From the NCBI RefSeq assembly GCF_001984155.1, contig NZ_MTQO01000026.1, positions 1-64,000 on the forward strand: 64,000 nucleotides of DNA, in the 5' to 3' direction. Under the pieces are notes generated by a model, which had not been told where the DNA came from, did not search any database, and was given only the letters and a program-made list of their open reading frames with translations. Shown here piece by piece: positions 17,152 to 26,257 of the stretch (the stretch's first letter is position 1; each line of letters begins with the position of its first letter). The position numbers and the translations under genes are program-made. The stretch comes from Actinosynnema sp. ALI-1.44. Its GTDB lineage: Bacteria; Actinomycetota; Actinomycetes; Mycobacteriales; Pseudonocardiaceae.

Positions 17152-18117
17152 TCACTGGGTGGCGCCTGCCAGCAAGGCCAGGCCGAGTGAGGTGATGGAA
17201 TGCAGCACGGACTGGCCGTTCTGCCTGCTGGCGACCAGACCGGCGGCGCGCAGCGCGGACGCCTGCTGGCTCGCGGTCGGCAGGCTCGTGTCCGTCCGGC
17301 GGGCCACTTCGCTGGTGGTGCAGGGCCTTTCGCCGATGGTTTCCAGCACCCGGGCACGGGTGCGGCCCAGCAGCGACGCCAGTGGCCGTGTCCTGTCCCC
17401 TGTGGACCATCCGACCGTGTGGCCGATGGGGTACAGCAGGACCGGTTCGAGGTCGCCGTCGAGCAACGTCGTCGGCATGCCCTGGCAGAAGAACGACGGC
17501 ACCAGCCGCAGTCCCCTGCCGCCCAGGTGCAGGTCCTGGTCGACCGGGTAGCTCAGGCACAGGACCGGGTAGTGCCATCGCGCGGACGGGTGCAGGTCGG
17601 CGAAGAGCCGCTCGAACCCGCCTTCCGCGACCAGTTGCGCCTGTCGGGCGTGTTCCTGGTCGACGCGGCCGCGGATGTGTGTCCAATAGGGTGCCAGGCA
17701 CGCGGTGAAGTACTGGTCGACCGCGTCGGCGATCTGCCCGACGGCGTCCGCGCGGCCGTCGGCCAGCGTCGTCGCCCACGCCGGCAGTCGCCGGTCACGG
17801 CCCAGAACGGACAGATCCGCGCGCAGCCGCCGTTTCGGCGTGCGCCGCAGCGCCTCCAGGCCTTCGGCGAGGCAGAAGTTCTCGGTCATCGGGGTGAGGA
17901 AGTCGGCGGCGTACCCGGACTGCGGCACGAGCGTGGTCAACAGCCGGGTGCTGGACGGCACCTTCGGGCGGACCGATCCGCGCCACTCGTCGAACACGAT
18001 CTCGCCGTCGCGTCTTCGCAGGCGGTACAGGCTCAGCAGCGCTTCCCACATCGGGTGCGGCCGTGGACTGATCCTCGTCCGCGCCAGGTCCTGCGGGCTG
18101 AAATGGATCCTCAACAC
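17152..18117 (-). CDS. ArsR-like winged-helix regulator with N-terminal DUF5937-type region
   Basis: 321 aa. A C-terminal winged HTH (residues about 250-315: SLLGRTRARVLETI, CTTSEVARRTDTSLPTASQQ) follows a long N-terminal region beginning LRIHFSPQDLARTRI. That arrangement occurs in many actinobacterial ArsR-family regulators of unknown ligand. Start choice is uncertain: GTG 18117 follows GGTGG by 5 nt, and in-frame GTG and ATG codons lie up to about 30 bp upstream. It precedes the beta-helix gene and may control it. Confidence 0.8.
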   Translation of the reverse strand: MLRIHFSPQDLARTRISPRPHPMWEALLSLYRLRRRDGEIVFDEWRGSVRPKVPSSTRLLTTLVPQSGYAADFLTPMTENFCLAEGLEALRRTPKRRLRADLSVLGRDRRLPAWATTLADGRADAVGQIADAVDQYFTACLAPYWTHIRGRVDQEHARQAQLVAEGGFERLFADLHPSARWHYPVLCLSYPVDQDLHLGGRGLRLVPSFFCQGMPTTLLDGDLEPVLLYPIGHTVGWSTGDRTRPLASLLGRTRARVLETIGERPCTTSEVARRTDTSLPTASQQASALRAAGLVASRQNGQSVLHSITSLGLALLAGATQ

Positions 18118-18141
18118 GACGACCACCGGGAACACAGCACA

Positions 18142-18187
18142 GGACATTCCCCCTTTTTTTTGCCCACCCCAGTTGGACATTCCCCCT
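18142..18187. promoter_or_regulatory. 13-bp direct repeats and T8 run upstream of ArsR-like gene
   Basis: GGACATTCCCCCT occurs at 18142-18154 and 18175-18187, a spacing of 33 bp (about three helical turns), with eight T residues at 18154-18161. They lie just upstream of the ArsR-like gene. They are candidate binding sites for that regulator. Confidence 0.4.
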
Positions 18188-18330
18188 CGTCGGCCGAGGT
18201 TAGGGCACCCCGCTGTCCCGCCGACACCGCTCGCCGGGGAAATACCGCCAAAGTTGCAGGCGCGTACCGCGCGGGATTGACGACGGACGGGGTGGGTCGT
18301 GTGAAACCCTTTCCAGCCTGACGGAAACGC

Positions 18331-18360
18331 TTGTCGGCGGTGGTGTGGCGTTCCTAGCGT
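18331..18360 (+). promoter_or_regulatory. Promoter of FG-GAP gene, leaderless
   Basis: TTGTCG (18331-18336) and TAGCGT (18355-18360) are separated by 18 nt. The -10 ends 7 nt before GTG 18368. This is the best -35/-10 pair among the leaderless candidates in the window. Confidence 0.6.
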
Positions 18361-18367
18361 CCATCCG

Positions 18368-19975
18368 GTGTTGACGCAGAGATCGCTTGTACCGCTGGTC
18401 ATCGCGGTGAGTACGTCCTTGGCCGCGCCAGCGGCGGCGCAGCCCGCGGCGGCCCAGGTTCCGGCAGCCGCCCGGGCGGATGTGAACGGCGACGGCATCG
18501 CCGACCTCGTGCTGTCGACGGGTGCCCGGCTGACCTACAGCGGCGACACCGCACTGCTGCCCCACGATCTCGGCGGCTCGGTCCAGGTGGTCCCCGGCGG
18601 GCTGACCCAGGGAGTGTCACCGCCCGCCGCGCTGGTCAACCAGAACACACCCGGCATCGGGCTGGGCATGGAGGCCGACGACAGGTTCGGCACCGCGCTG
18701 GCCACGGCCGACTTCAACGGCGACGGACTGGCGGACGTGGCGATCGGCAACCCGGGCGAATCGGTGAGCGGCCTGGCCAACGCGGGCACGGTGTCCATCC
18801 TGTACGGCCAGCGCACCGCGCCGTACCTGCGGACCATCACGGGCGCGCTCGGCACGATCACGCAGGACACGGCGAACGTGCCCGGGGCGATGGAGGCCGG
18901 TGACCTGTTCGGCGCCTCGCTGGCGGCCGGGGACTTCAACGGCGACGGGTACGCCGACCTCGGCATCGGTTCGCCCGGCGAGGCGGTCGAGACGAAAGCC
19001 CGCGCGGGCGCCGTGTGGGTCTTCTACGGCGGCAACGCGGGGCTGACCACGGGTGGCGTGATCGCGTTCAACCAGGACCACGCGGACCTGGCCGGTGCGG
19101 CCGAGGCCGGTGACCTGATGGGTTTCGCGCTCGCGGCGGGCGACGTGACCGGGGACAAGCGTGACGACCTCGCCGTGGTGTCGGCCGGTGAGGTGATCAC
19201 CGGGACGACCGGCGCCACCGGTTCCGTGCACCTGTTGCACGGCTCGGCCACCGGGGTGGCCGCGGCCGGGTCGTCGTACGTCAGCGTGGGCGCGGCCGCG
19301 ACTGGCGGGAAGTGGCGCAGCGCGGTGATCGGCAAGTTCCACGGCGGCGCCAACGCGGACCTGGTGATCCAGGCCGACCAGCGCCGCGGCGGACCGGCGG
19401 CCTCCGGCGCGCTGGTGGCCGTGCGCGGCAGCAGGACCGGCCTGACCACCGCCGGTCTCCAGGTCATCGACCAGGACACCGCGACCGTGCCCGGCGGGAC
19501 CGAACCGAACGACTTCTTCGGCGGCTCGCTGGCCGTCGGCGACCTCGACGGTGACTCGTTCGACGACCTCGCCGCGGGCTCGATCAAGGAGAACACCCGT
19601 GCGGGCAGCGTGTTCCTGTTCCGCGGCAGCACGACCGGCCTGCTCACGCACGCGCCGTCGGCCTTCGGCGAGAACGCGGCACCGATCAACGGCAACGAAC
19701 AGCCCGGCGAGGCGTTCGGCTACGGCCTGCGCGTGCTCGACGTGACCGGCGACGGCAAACCGGAGCTCGTCGTGGCCGCGCCGTGGGAGGACGGCTCGCT
19801 GCAGACAGGTGCGCTGTTCCTGCTGACCACCGGCCTGTCCGGCGACTCGCTGGCGGTGACCGGTTCACGGCGAGTCACCCGTGCGGACATCGGCACGCCG
19901 TCCGGTTTCGGACCGGGCGCCCCGATCGCCGGGAGTGCCCACGTGCTCAACGACAACCTCGACTCGCCTCGCTAG
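18368..19975 (+). CDS. Secreted FG-GAP/VCBS beta-propeller (integrin-alpha-like) protein
   Basis: 535 aa. A signal peptide (VLTQRSLVPLVIAVSTSLAA) ends in APAAAQPAAAQ. About seven propeller blades follow, each with a calcium-loop motif such as DVNGDGIADLVL, DFNGDGLADVAIG, DFNGDGYADLGIG, DVTGDKRDDLAV, DLDGDSFDDLAAG and DVTGDGKPELVVA. Family members bind calcium and act in adhesion or in binding glycans or proteins. The start is GTG, leaderless. It is 14 bp upstream of the PhoD gene on the same strand and probably forms one transcript with it. Confidence 0.9.
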   Translation: MLTQRSLVPLVIAVSTSLAAPAAAQPAAAQVPAAARADVNGDGIADLVLSTGARLTYSGDTALLPHDLGGSVQVVPGGLTQGVSPPAALVNQNTPGIGLGMEADDRFGTALATADFNGDGLADVAIGNPGESVSGLANAGTVSILYGQRTAPYLRTITGALGTITQDTANVPGAMEAGDLFGASLAAGDFNGDGYADLGIGSPGEAVETKARAGAVWVFYGGNAGLTTGGVIAFNQDHADLAGAAEAGDLMGFALAAGDVTGDKRDDLAVVSAGEVITGTTGATGSVHLLHGSATGVAAAGSSYVSVGAAATGGKWRSAVIGKFHGGANADLVIQADQRRGGPAASGALVAVRGSRTGLTTAGLQVIDQDTATVPGGTEPNDFFGGSLAVGDLDGDSFDDLAAGSIKENTRAGSVFLFRGSTTGLLTHAPSAFGENAAPINGNEQPGEAFGYGLRVLDVTGDGKPELVVAAPWEDGSLQTGALFLLTTGLSGDSLAVTGSRRVTRADIGTPSGFGPGAPIAGSAHVLNDNLDSPR

Positions 19976-19989
19976 GGGGACCGACCGAC

Positions 19990-21513
19990 ATGAACAAGTT
20001 CAACCGGCGCATCTTCGTCTTCGGCGGTGTCGCCGCCGCGGGGGCGCTCACCCTGACCGGCAACGCGTCCGCCGCACTGGCCTACCCCTTCAAGCTCGGC
20101 ATCGCCTCGGGTGATCCGCTGCCGGACGGTGTGGTGCTGTGGACGAGACTCGCCTTGGACCCGACTGACGAGAACGGCCACGGCGACATGCCCAACCAGT
20201 CCGTCGACGTGGACTGGCAGGTCGCCACGGACGAGACGTTCGGCAACGTGGTCCAGAGCGGGAAGGTGACCGCGCTGCACGCCGACGCCCATTCGGTGCA
20301 CGTCGAAGTACACGGGTTGCAGCCGGACTACGAGTACTTCTACCGGTTCAAAGCTGCGGGCCACCTCTCCCCCGTCGGCCGCACCCGGACGTCGCCCGCG
20401 CTGAACGTGGTCGGTCGCGACCTGCTGATGGCGTTCACGTCGTGTGCGCACTACGAGAACGGCTACTACACGGTCTACCGGCGGATGGCCGAGGACCGGC
20501 CGGACCTCGTCCTGCACCTGGGTGACTACATCTACGAGGGCAAGGGAGTGGCGGGCGGCGTCAGACAACACCTCGGCGACGAGATCCGCTACCTCAAGGA
20601 CTACCGGCGCAGGTACGCGCAGTACAAGTCCGACCCCGATCTCCAGGCGGCACACGCCGTCGCGCCCTGGCTGGTCGTGCCCGACGACCACGAGGTCGAG
20701 AACAACTACGCGAACATGACGAGAGCCAACAACTCGCCCGAAATGACCGCCGCGCAATGGAAACAGCGCCGGGCGGACGCGTATCGGGCCTACTACGAGA
20801 ACATGCCGCTACGGGGTGGCGCCAAACCCAACGGCGCCAACATCCAACTGTACCGCCGGGTCCGCTGGGGCGGGCTGGCTACGTTCCACATGCTCGATAC
20901 CCGCCAGTACCGCCACGACCAGGCGTGTGGCGATGGGTGGCAATACTGCCCACCGGCCGGGGACCCGGCGCGCAGCCTGCCCGGTGTGGCGCAGGAGAAC
21001 TGGCTGCTGGACGGGCTGGGCAGGCGCGAGGGCATCTGGGACGTGATCGGCCAGCAGGTGTTCTTCGCCCGGCAGGTCGACGGCAGCGACGCGGGCAACA
21101 TGGACGCGTGGGACGGTTATCCGGCGTCGCGCGACCGCATCCAGAAGGGCTGGGTGCAGCGCGGTGTCCGCAACCCCGTGGTGCTCACCGGGGATGTCCA
21201 CCGGGCGTGGGCGAACGACCTCAAGGTCGACTACACCAACCCGGCCGCGCCGGTCGTCGGCACCGAACTGGTGACCAGTTCGGTCTCGTCCGGAGGGGAC
21301 GGCACGGATTCGACCACGATTCCGCACGCGGCGTACAACCCGCATCTGAAGTTCTACTCCCAACACCGGGGTTATGTCAGGACGCTGATCGGCCAGTCCA
21401 AGATGGACGTCGATTTCCGCGTCGTTCCCAAGATCACCACGAAGAACGTCGCGGCCCGGACGCAGCGGTCTTTCGTGATCGAGGAAGGGCGGCCCGGCCT
21501 GCGCAATCCGTAG
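19990..21513 (+). CDS. phoD: PhoD-family secreted phosphodiesterase/alkaline phosphatase
   Basis: 507 aa. The Tat-like leader is NRRIFVFGGVAAAGALTLTG. A PhoD N-terminal Fn3-like domain (about 33-135: FKLGIASGDPLPDGVVLWTR) precedes the metallophosphatase domain with FTSCAHYENGYY (Cys152), HLGDYIYEG (Asp179, Tyr180), PDDHEVENNY (Asp232, Asp233, His234, Asn238) and LTGDVHRAW. PhoD enzymes bind Fe/Ca and hydrolyse phosphodiesters such as teichoic acid. GGGGGA precedes the ATG by 10 nt. It is followed by a perfect 13-bp hairpin. The FG-GAP gene upstream is probably in the same operon. The symbol reflects the family; substrate was not tested. Confidence 0.93.
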   Translation: MNKFNRRIFVFGGVAAAGALTLTGNASAALAYPFKLGIASGDPLPDGVVLWTRLALDPTDENGHGDMPNQSVDVDWQVATDETFGNVVQSGKVTALHADAHSVHVEVHGLQPDYEYFYRFKAAGHLSPVGRTRTSPALNVVGRDLLMAFTSCAHYENGYYTVYRRMAEDRPDLVLHLGDYIYEGKGVAGGVRQHLGDEIRYLKDYRRRYAQYKSDPDLQAAHAVAPWLVVPDDHEVENNYANMTRANNSPEMTAAQWKQRRADAYRAYYENMPLRGGAKPNGANIQLYRRVRWGGLATFHMLDTRQYRHDQACGDGWQYCPPAGDPARSLPGVAQENWLLDGLGRREGIWDVIGQQVFFARQVDGSDAGNMDAWDGYPASRDRIQKGWVQRGVRNPVVLTGDVHRAWANDLKVDYTNPAAPVVGTELVTSSVSSGGDGTDSTTIPHAAYNPHLKFYSQHRGYVRTLIGQSKMDVDFRVVPKITTKNVAARTQRSFVIEEGRPGLRNP

Positions 21514-21529
21514 GCCGCCCCCACGGATG

Positions 21530-21571
21530 TGGACCACCACCGCTCCATCCCCCCGGACCGGTGGTGGTCCA
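21530..21571 (+). terminator. Hairpin terminator after phoD
   Basis: A perfect 13-bp stem, TGGACCACCACCG (21530-21542) with CGGTGGTGGTCCA (21559-21571), encloses a 16-nt loop, 16 nt after the phoD stop. Confidence 0.8.
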
Positions 21572-21719
21572 CTTGATACAAACTGGGAAACCTTTACTCC
21601 GTTCGTGCGGCAGTTTCGGCGACCCGCAAGATCCATGTAACGCTGGGGTTTCCACGGCGACACCATCCAATGGTCCACACCACTACCCAGCGCCTATGGA
21701 TCCTGCGACGGAGGTCGCA

Positions 21720-23834
21720 TTGAAAATCTCAAGGGCTGTGACCGGCCTGGTCGCCTTGGCGGCGACGACCTTGTTCCTCCCCGGCGCGACGGCCTTGCCC
21801 GCGGCCGCCGACGCCCATGCGCACGGTTCGAACGCCAAACACAAACACCCGTTGATCCGTGCGGACGTGGCCCGTCCCCAACCGTCCCCACCCCCGAGAC
21901 TGCGTCCTGTGAACGGCGCGGTCGCCGCGAAACCCGAGGACACCCGGGTCCTCGCGCCCACCAAGGTCGCGTTGCGACCGTTGGTGATCGCGCTGGACAA
22001 CGCGGACTTCGGCCTGCCGACGTGGAAATCCGTTCTCGACAAGGTGGGCACGCCGTACGACGTACTGCTCGCCAGGTCCGAACCACTCACCGCCGCCCGG
22101 CTGACCAGGCCCGACGGCACCGGCAAGTACAACGCGATCTTGTTGACCGACAACGCGTTGCTCTACCAGAACGGCAGCGGTGACTACGTCAGCGCATTCG
22201 ACGCCGCCGAATGGCAGGCGCTCTGGACTTATGAGAGCACTTACCAGGTGCGGCAAGCATCGCTGTACATGTCGTGGGGCACGTTCCCCGAGGACCACTG
22301 CCTGCGCGCCGGATCGGAGGGCGGCGTCGAGACCCCGCCCGTCCAGGCGACGCTGACCAGCGCGGGGGCGCAGTTCTTCGACTACCTCAAGCCCACCGCC
22401 CAGATCCCGATCTCGTACTCGTACGTCTACCGGTCCACACTCGCCTCCGGGTGCGACGCGCAGCCGCTGCTGATGCTCGGCACCGATGTGGCCGGTGTGC
22501 TCAGCCGCAGCGCGGACGGCCGGGAACGCGCCGGGTTGACGTTCTCGTCCAACGAGTACCTGATGCAGACCGACCTGCTCGGCTACGGCCTGCTGCGGTG
22601 GGCGACCAGAGGTGTGCTCGTCGGCGAGCACCGCCACTGGATCAACGCCGACCTGGACGACTGGTTCAACTCCAGCGACCACCTGTACCCCGACGGGCAC
22701 CTGGAGACCGACCCCGGCTTCCGGCTCGGCGGCGTCGAAGCGGCGTCCGTGAACGCGCAGCAGGTCGCGTTGCGCGACCAGTTCCCGCTGGCCGCGGGCT
22801 TCACTCTGAACCTGCCGTACAACGGCGGCGACCTCGACCCCGAGGCACCGTCGAAGTGCAGCGCGCTCAACACACCCGACCCGCTGACGAGCTTCTCCCG
22901 GTGCCTGGCGGGCAGTTTCCGCTGGGTCAACCACACGGTGTCGCACCCGGAGATGAACTTCACCGATCTGGAGGAGAACTACGAAGAGATCGGCGAGAAC
23001 CTGGAGATCGGCAGGGAGGCCGGGCTGAGAGTGCCGACCGAGGTGCTCAAAACCCCGGCCTACTCGGGGCTCGGCGTCTACAACCCGGACCCGAACGCGC
23101 CGGACACCGATCCGCCGACCGACTTCGGCCTGGCCAAGTCGAACCGCGACATGCTCGAGGCGGCCGCCGACCTCGGCGTGAAGTACCTGCACGGCAACAT
23201 GTCGTTCAACAGCCACAAGCCGTCCTGCTTCAACTGCGGGATATACCACCCGCTCGAGCCGAGCCTGCTGATCGTGCCGGACTGGCCGACCAACATCGGC
23301 TACCAGACAACAGCACCGGCCGAGCAGACCTTGTTCTACAACTCGCTGTACGGGCCGAACGGTCGTTGGCCGTTCCACGACCACAACCTGACGTACCAGG
23401 AGATGCTCGACTACGAGTCAGACGTGGCCCTGCAACACGTGATGACCGGGTCGGCGTACGCGCACACCCTGCACCAAGGCAACCTGCACCAGTACGCCCC
23501 GGGCAAGAGCCTCACGTTCGACTGGTTGCAGGCGACCGTGGCGAAGTACAGCGCGAAGTACCAGGTCCCGCTCAAGAACCCCGACTGGATGGCGCTGTCG
23601 GGCTACGTGAAGGCAAGGACCGCGCACTTCGCGGAACTGGCGGCCAAGGCGGACCCCGTGTGGGACAAGACAGCCAACACAGTGACCTACAAGCCGACCC
23701 GCGCGGGGTCGCTGTTCCTGACCGGGGTCACCGGCGGCAACGGCGCCACTGACCGCTACGGCACGGACAACATCACCCAGTTCACCACAGTCGCGGCCAG
23801 GCAGATCACGGCCACCGCGACACCCCGCGCCTGA
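21720..23834 (+). CDS. Secreted Agd3-like polysaccharide deacetylase (CE18-type)
   Basis: 704 aa. The start is TTG at 21720: GGAGG lies 5 nt upstream and the next residues, (M)KISRAVTGLVALAATTLF, form a signal peptide. An in-frame ATG at 21696 has no ribosome site. The protein has an N-terminal beta-rich part (about 75-300) and a deacetylase barrel with metal-site candidates ADLDDWF (Asp311, Asp313, Asp314) and NHTVSHPEM (His405, His409; HxxxH), then a C-terminal region. This order recalls Aspergillus Agd3 (CBM87 plus CE18), which partly deacetylates galactosaminogalactan. The assignment is from motif memory, not a search; a generic NodB-like deacetylase is the alternative. Confidence 0.7.
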   Translation: MKISRAVTGLVALAATTLFLPGATALPAAADAHAHGSNAKHKHPLIRADVARPQPSPPPRLRPVNGAVAAKPEDTRVLAPTKVALRPLVIALDNADFGLPTWKSVLDKVGTPYDVLLARSEPLTAARLTRPDGTGKYNAILLTDNALLYQNGSGDYVSAFDAAEWQALWTYESTYQVRQASLYMSWGTFPEDHCLRAGSEGGVETPPVQATLTSAGAQFFDYLKPTAQIPISYSYVYRSTLASGCDAQPLLMLGTDVAGVLSRSADGRERAGLTFSSNEYLMQTDLLGYGLLRWATRGVLVGEHRHWINADLDDWFNSSDHLYPDGHLETDPGFRLGGVEAASVNAQQVALRDQFPLAAGFTLNLPYNGGDLDPEAPSKCSALNTPDPLTSFSRCLAGSFRWVNHTVSHPEMNFTDLEENYEEIGENLEIGREAGLRVPTEVLKTPAYSGLGVYNPDPNAPDTDPPTDFGLAKSNRDMLEAAADLGVKYLHGNMSFNSHKPSCFNCGIYHPLEPSLLIVPDWPTNIGYQTTAPAEQTLFYNSLYGPNGRWPFHDHNLTYQEMLDYESDVALQHVMTGSAYAHTLHQGNLHQYAPGKSLTFDWLQATVAKYSAKYQVPLKNPDWMALSGYVKARTAHFAELAAKADPVWDKTANTVTYKPTRAGSLFLTGVTGGNGATDRYGTDNITQFTTVAARQITATATPRA

Positions 23835-23863
23835 CAGCCACCCGTCAGCACAGGGAGAAGGGA

Positions 23864-23913
23864 CATGCCGGACCGCTGTCGTTTCCGCATACCGACGGCA
23901 GCGGTCCGGCATG
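23864..23913. terminator. Bidirectional hairpin terminator
   Basis: A 19-bp stem with one G-T wobble (arms 23864-23882 and 23895-23913, CATGCCGGACCGCTG core) lies between the convergent deacetylase and MarR genes. Confidence 0.85.
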
Positions 23914-23938
23914 GACTCCTCCCTTTTCATTGAGCGAG

Positions 23939-24415
23939 TCAGCCCGCGGGCATGCCGATCTGGTCGCGCTCGAGCGTGGCCCGCAACTGGGACAGGACCT
24001 GCGCGGCGGCCGCGAACGGTGAACCGACGAGGATGGCATCGAGCAGTTCGGCCAGGCGTTCGGTGTAGGTGTTCCGCGCCGCCTCGACGAGTCGCATGCC
24101 GTCCTCGGTCAGCGTCAGCAGTGACGACCGGCGATCCGACGGGTTCGGTTGCCGCAGGACCCACCCCTGTTTCGCCAAGCGGTCGACGCCCTTGCTGGTC
24201 GCCCCGATACCGACGGCGAACTCGGTGGCGAGGTCCGCGACCCGGGCGCCGGGGTGCTCGCGCAGGAAGCTCAGGAACTCGAACTGCGAGGTCACAATCC
24301 CGTGCCGGTCCCGTAGCCGGTCGTTCAGCGCGTTGTACAGGCGCGTCTCGCACCGGACGAGGTCGGCGAAGAAGCCCGCCGGGTCGCCGACGTCACACCT
24401 CGATTTAGATGCCAC
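23939..24415 (-). CDS. MarR-family transcriptional regulator
   Basis: 158 aa from GTG 24415. The winged helix has SQFEFLSFLREHPGARVADL, then GATSKGVDRLAKQGWV and a wing with SDRRSSLLTLTEDG. It is divergent from an HSL-type esterase with about 40 bp between starts, so that gene is its likely target. The start lies 7 nt after TACAGT (leaderless). Longer in-frame extensions would run into the esterase coding sequence. Confidence 0.88.
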   Translation of the reverse strand: MASKSRCDVGDPAGFFADLVRCETRLYNALNDRLRDRHGIVTSQFEFLSFLREHPGARVADLATEFAVGIGATSKGVDRLAKQGWVLRQPNPSDRRSSLLTLTEDGMRLVEAARNTYTERLAELLDAILVGSPFAAAAQVLSQLRATLERDQIGMPAG

Positions 24416-24431
24416 GGCATATACTGTACAG
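24409..24431. promoter_or_regulatory. Palindromes in the MarR/esterase divergent promoter
   Basis: ATGCC-AC-GGCAT (24409-24420) and the perfect 8-mer CTGTACAG (24424-24431) lie between the two starts. They overlap both the MarR start codon and the minus-strand -10-like TACAGT (24428-24423). A bound regulator here would block its own transcription. Confidence 0.5.
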
Positions 24432-24455
24432 GCATGCACTATCGAGGAGACGGTG

Positions 24456-25358
24456 ATGAGCAAAGAACAACGCGCGAAGGTCGACGCGATGCTGAGGCAG
24501 CCTCGCCCCCAGGGCCCTCGATCGGTGGAGGAACTGCGTGCCGGGTTCGCGGCACTGATGAGCCAGATGATCGTGCCACCCGGAATCCGCACTCAGGCCA
24601 CGACGCTCGGCGACCGGCCCGCGGTGCTCGTCGAACCGGTCGACGGCCCGAAGCACGGAACGATCCTGTACTTCCACGGCGGCGGTTTCGTGTTCGGCTC
24701 ACCCGGCACGGCGATGTCGCTGACGGCGAACCTGGTGACCAGGACCGGGTTCAAGGCGTTCTCGCTGGACTACCGGCTGGCCCCCGAACACCCGTTCCCC
24801 GCCGCCATCGAGGACACACTGGGCGCCTACCGTGCCCTGCTCGACAGTGGCGAGGACCCGTCAGCGATCGCGTTCGCCGGCGACTCCGCCGGCGGCGGAC
24901 TGACGGTCACCACCTGTCTCGCCGCCCGCGACGCGGGTCTGCCCATGCCCGCCGCGATCGTGGCATTCTCCCCTGGCCTCGACCAGACCCGGACAGGTGA
25001 GAGCATGGAAACCAAGGCGGGCGCCGATCCCATCTTCACCCTCGAAGCCGTGCGGCACACCGGCGCCATGTACCTCGCGGGCCAGGACCCGCACCAGCCC
25101 CTGCTGAGCCCGGCTGTCCTCGCCGACCCGAGCGGGCTCCCGCCGATGCTGTTGCAGGTGGGGACCAACGAGATCCTCTTGGACGACTCCACACGTCTGG
25201 CAGCGCGCGCGAGGACGGCCGGAGTGGATGTCATCCTTGACGTCACCGCCGATGTCCCCCACGTGTTCCAGTCGTTCGCGGGCGTTCTCGACGAGGCCGA
25301 CGATGCGTTGGACCGCGCCGCCCTTTTCCTGGGCCAGCGCGTCCGTGCTGATCGATAG
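24456..25358 (+). CDS. HSL-type alpha/beta hydrolase (esterase/lipase)
   Basis: 300 aa, cytoplasmic. Motifs of the hormone-sensitive-lipase family are HGGGF (oxyanion hole, residues about 74-78), YRLAPEHPFPAA, the nucleophile elbow GDSAGG (Ser about 145) and a C-terminal Asp/His pair, with His in DVPHVFQSF (about 269). The start is ATG 24456 with GAGGAGA upstream. It is divergent from a MarR regulator, an arrangement common for esterases or efflux proteins induced by a hydrophobic ligand. Natural substrate unknown. Confidence 0.9.
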   Translation: MSKEQRAKVDAMLRQPRPQGPRSVEELRAGFAALMSQMIVPPGIRTQATTLGDRPAVLVEPVDGPKHGTILYFHGGGFVFGSPGTAMSLTANLVTRTGFKAFSLDYRLAPEHPFPAAIEDTLGAYRALLDSGEDPSAIAFAGDSAGGGLTVTTCLAARDAGLPMPAAIVAFSPGLDQTRTGESMETKAGADPIFTLEAVRHTGAMYLAGQDPHQPLLSPAVLADPSGLPPMLLQVGTNEILLDDSTRLAARARTAGVDVILDVTADVPHVFQSFAGVLDEADDALDRAALFLGQRVRADR

Positions 25359-25372
25359 CAGCTACCTGCGGG

Positions 25373-26251
25373 TCACCGGGCCGCCAGCGTCGTGTCGATG
25401 AACGCGCGGGTCGCGGCGGCCAGTTGGCCGCGCCGGTACACCAGCCACTGCGGAAGCCGTTCCGGCGGCGAGAACCGGTAGACGTCCGCGCCGGCCCGCT
25501 CGGCCAGGTCGGCCCACCCGTCCGGCATCAGACCGGCACCGATTCCCTTCAGCACCATGGGCAACACGACGCTGCGGTCACCTACCTCGGCGGCGATCGT
25601 CATGTCTCCCACGGTCGCGGCGAGCCGGTCGAACAGGGCTCGTGCGGCGGTCGGGGGTTTCATGACCACGAACCGCATGCCCCGCAGCTGACCGCGTGTC
25701 ACCGTGTCGCCCTCGGTCGTGATGGTGCCGGGCGGCACGACAAGCAGGAACTCCTCGTCCCGCAGGTGGTGTGCCACCAGGCCACGGCCGGTGGGGCGTT
25801 CGGCGCTGCCGCAGACACCGACTTCACACCGCCCCTGCACCACCATCGCTATCACTTCGGCCGCAGCGAGCGCGGACGACGTGCTGACCACCACGCCGGG
25901 GTGCCGGTCGTGCAGTTCGGCGATGATGCTGGTGACCGGTTCCAGTGCCGATGACGACGTCGCCGCCACATCCACCCTGCCGACCACGCCTTCGCCGATG
26001 GACCGCGCGGCGGCGCGCATGGCGTCGAGGTCACGCAGCACCAGCCGGGCGCGGTCGGCGAGCATCTCCCCCGCGCTGCTGAGCACCACGTTGCGGCCGA
26101 CTCGGTGGAACAGCTCCACGCCGAGTTCATGCTCCAGTTTGGTGATCGCACGGGACAACGACGGCTGGGCGACGTGCAGGGCTTGGGCGGCGTGGGTGAA
26201 GCCGCCGTGTTCCACGATCGCCACGAAGTACTCGAGCTGCCGCCGTTCCAT
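25373..26251 (-). CDS. LysR-family transcriptional regulator
   Basis: 292 aa. The N-terminal LysR HTH is RQLEYFVAIVEHGGFTHAAQ, then PSLSRAITKLEHELG. The C-terminal substrate-binding domain covers about residues 90-290. It is divergent from the gamma-glutamyltransferase gene and is probably its regulator. The ATG start follows TAGCGT by 6 nt, so it is likely leaderless. A dyad with LysR spacing lies in the intergenic region at 26272-26293. Confidence 0.9.
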   Translation of the reverse strand: MERRQLEYFVAIVEHGGFTHAAQALHVAQPSLSRAITKLEHELGVELFHRVGRNVVLSSAGEMLADRARLVLRDLDAMRAAARSIGEGVVGRVDVAATSSSALEPVTSIIAELHDRHPGVVVSTSSALAAAEVIAMVVQGRCEVGVCGSAERPTGRGLVAHHLRDEEFLLVVPPGTITTEGDTVTRGQLRGMRFVVMKPPTAARALFDRLAATVGDMTIAAEVGDRSVVLPMVLKGIGAGLMPDGWADLAERAGADVYRFSPPERLPQWLVYRRGQLAAATRAFIDTTLAAR

Positions 26252-26257
26252 AGCCAG

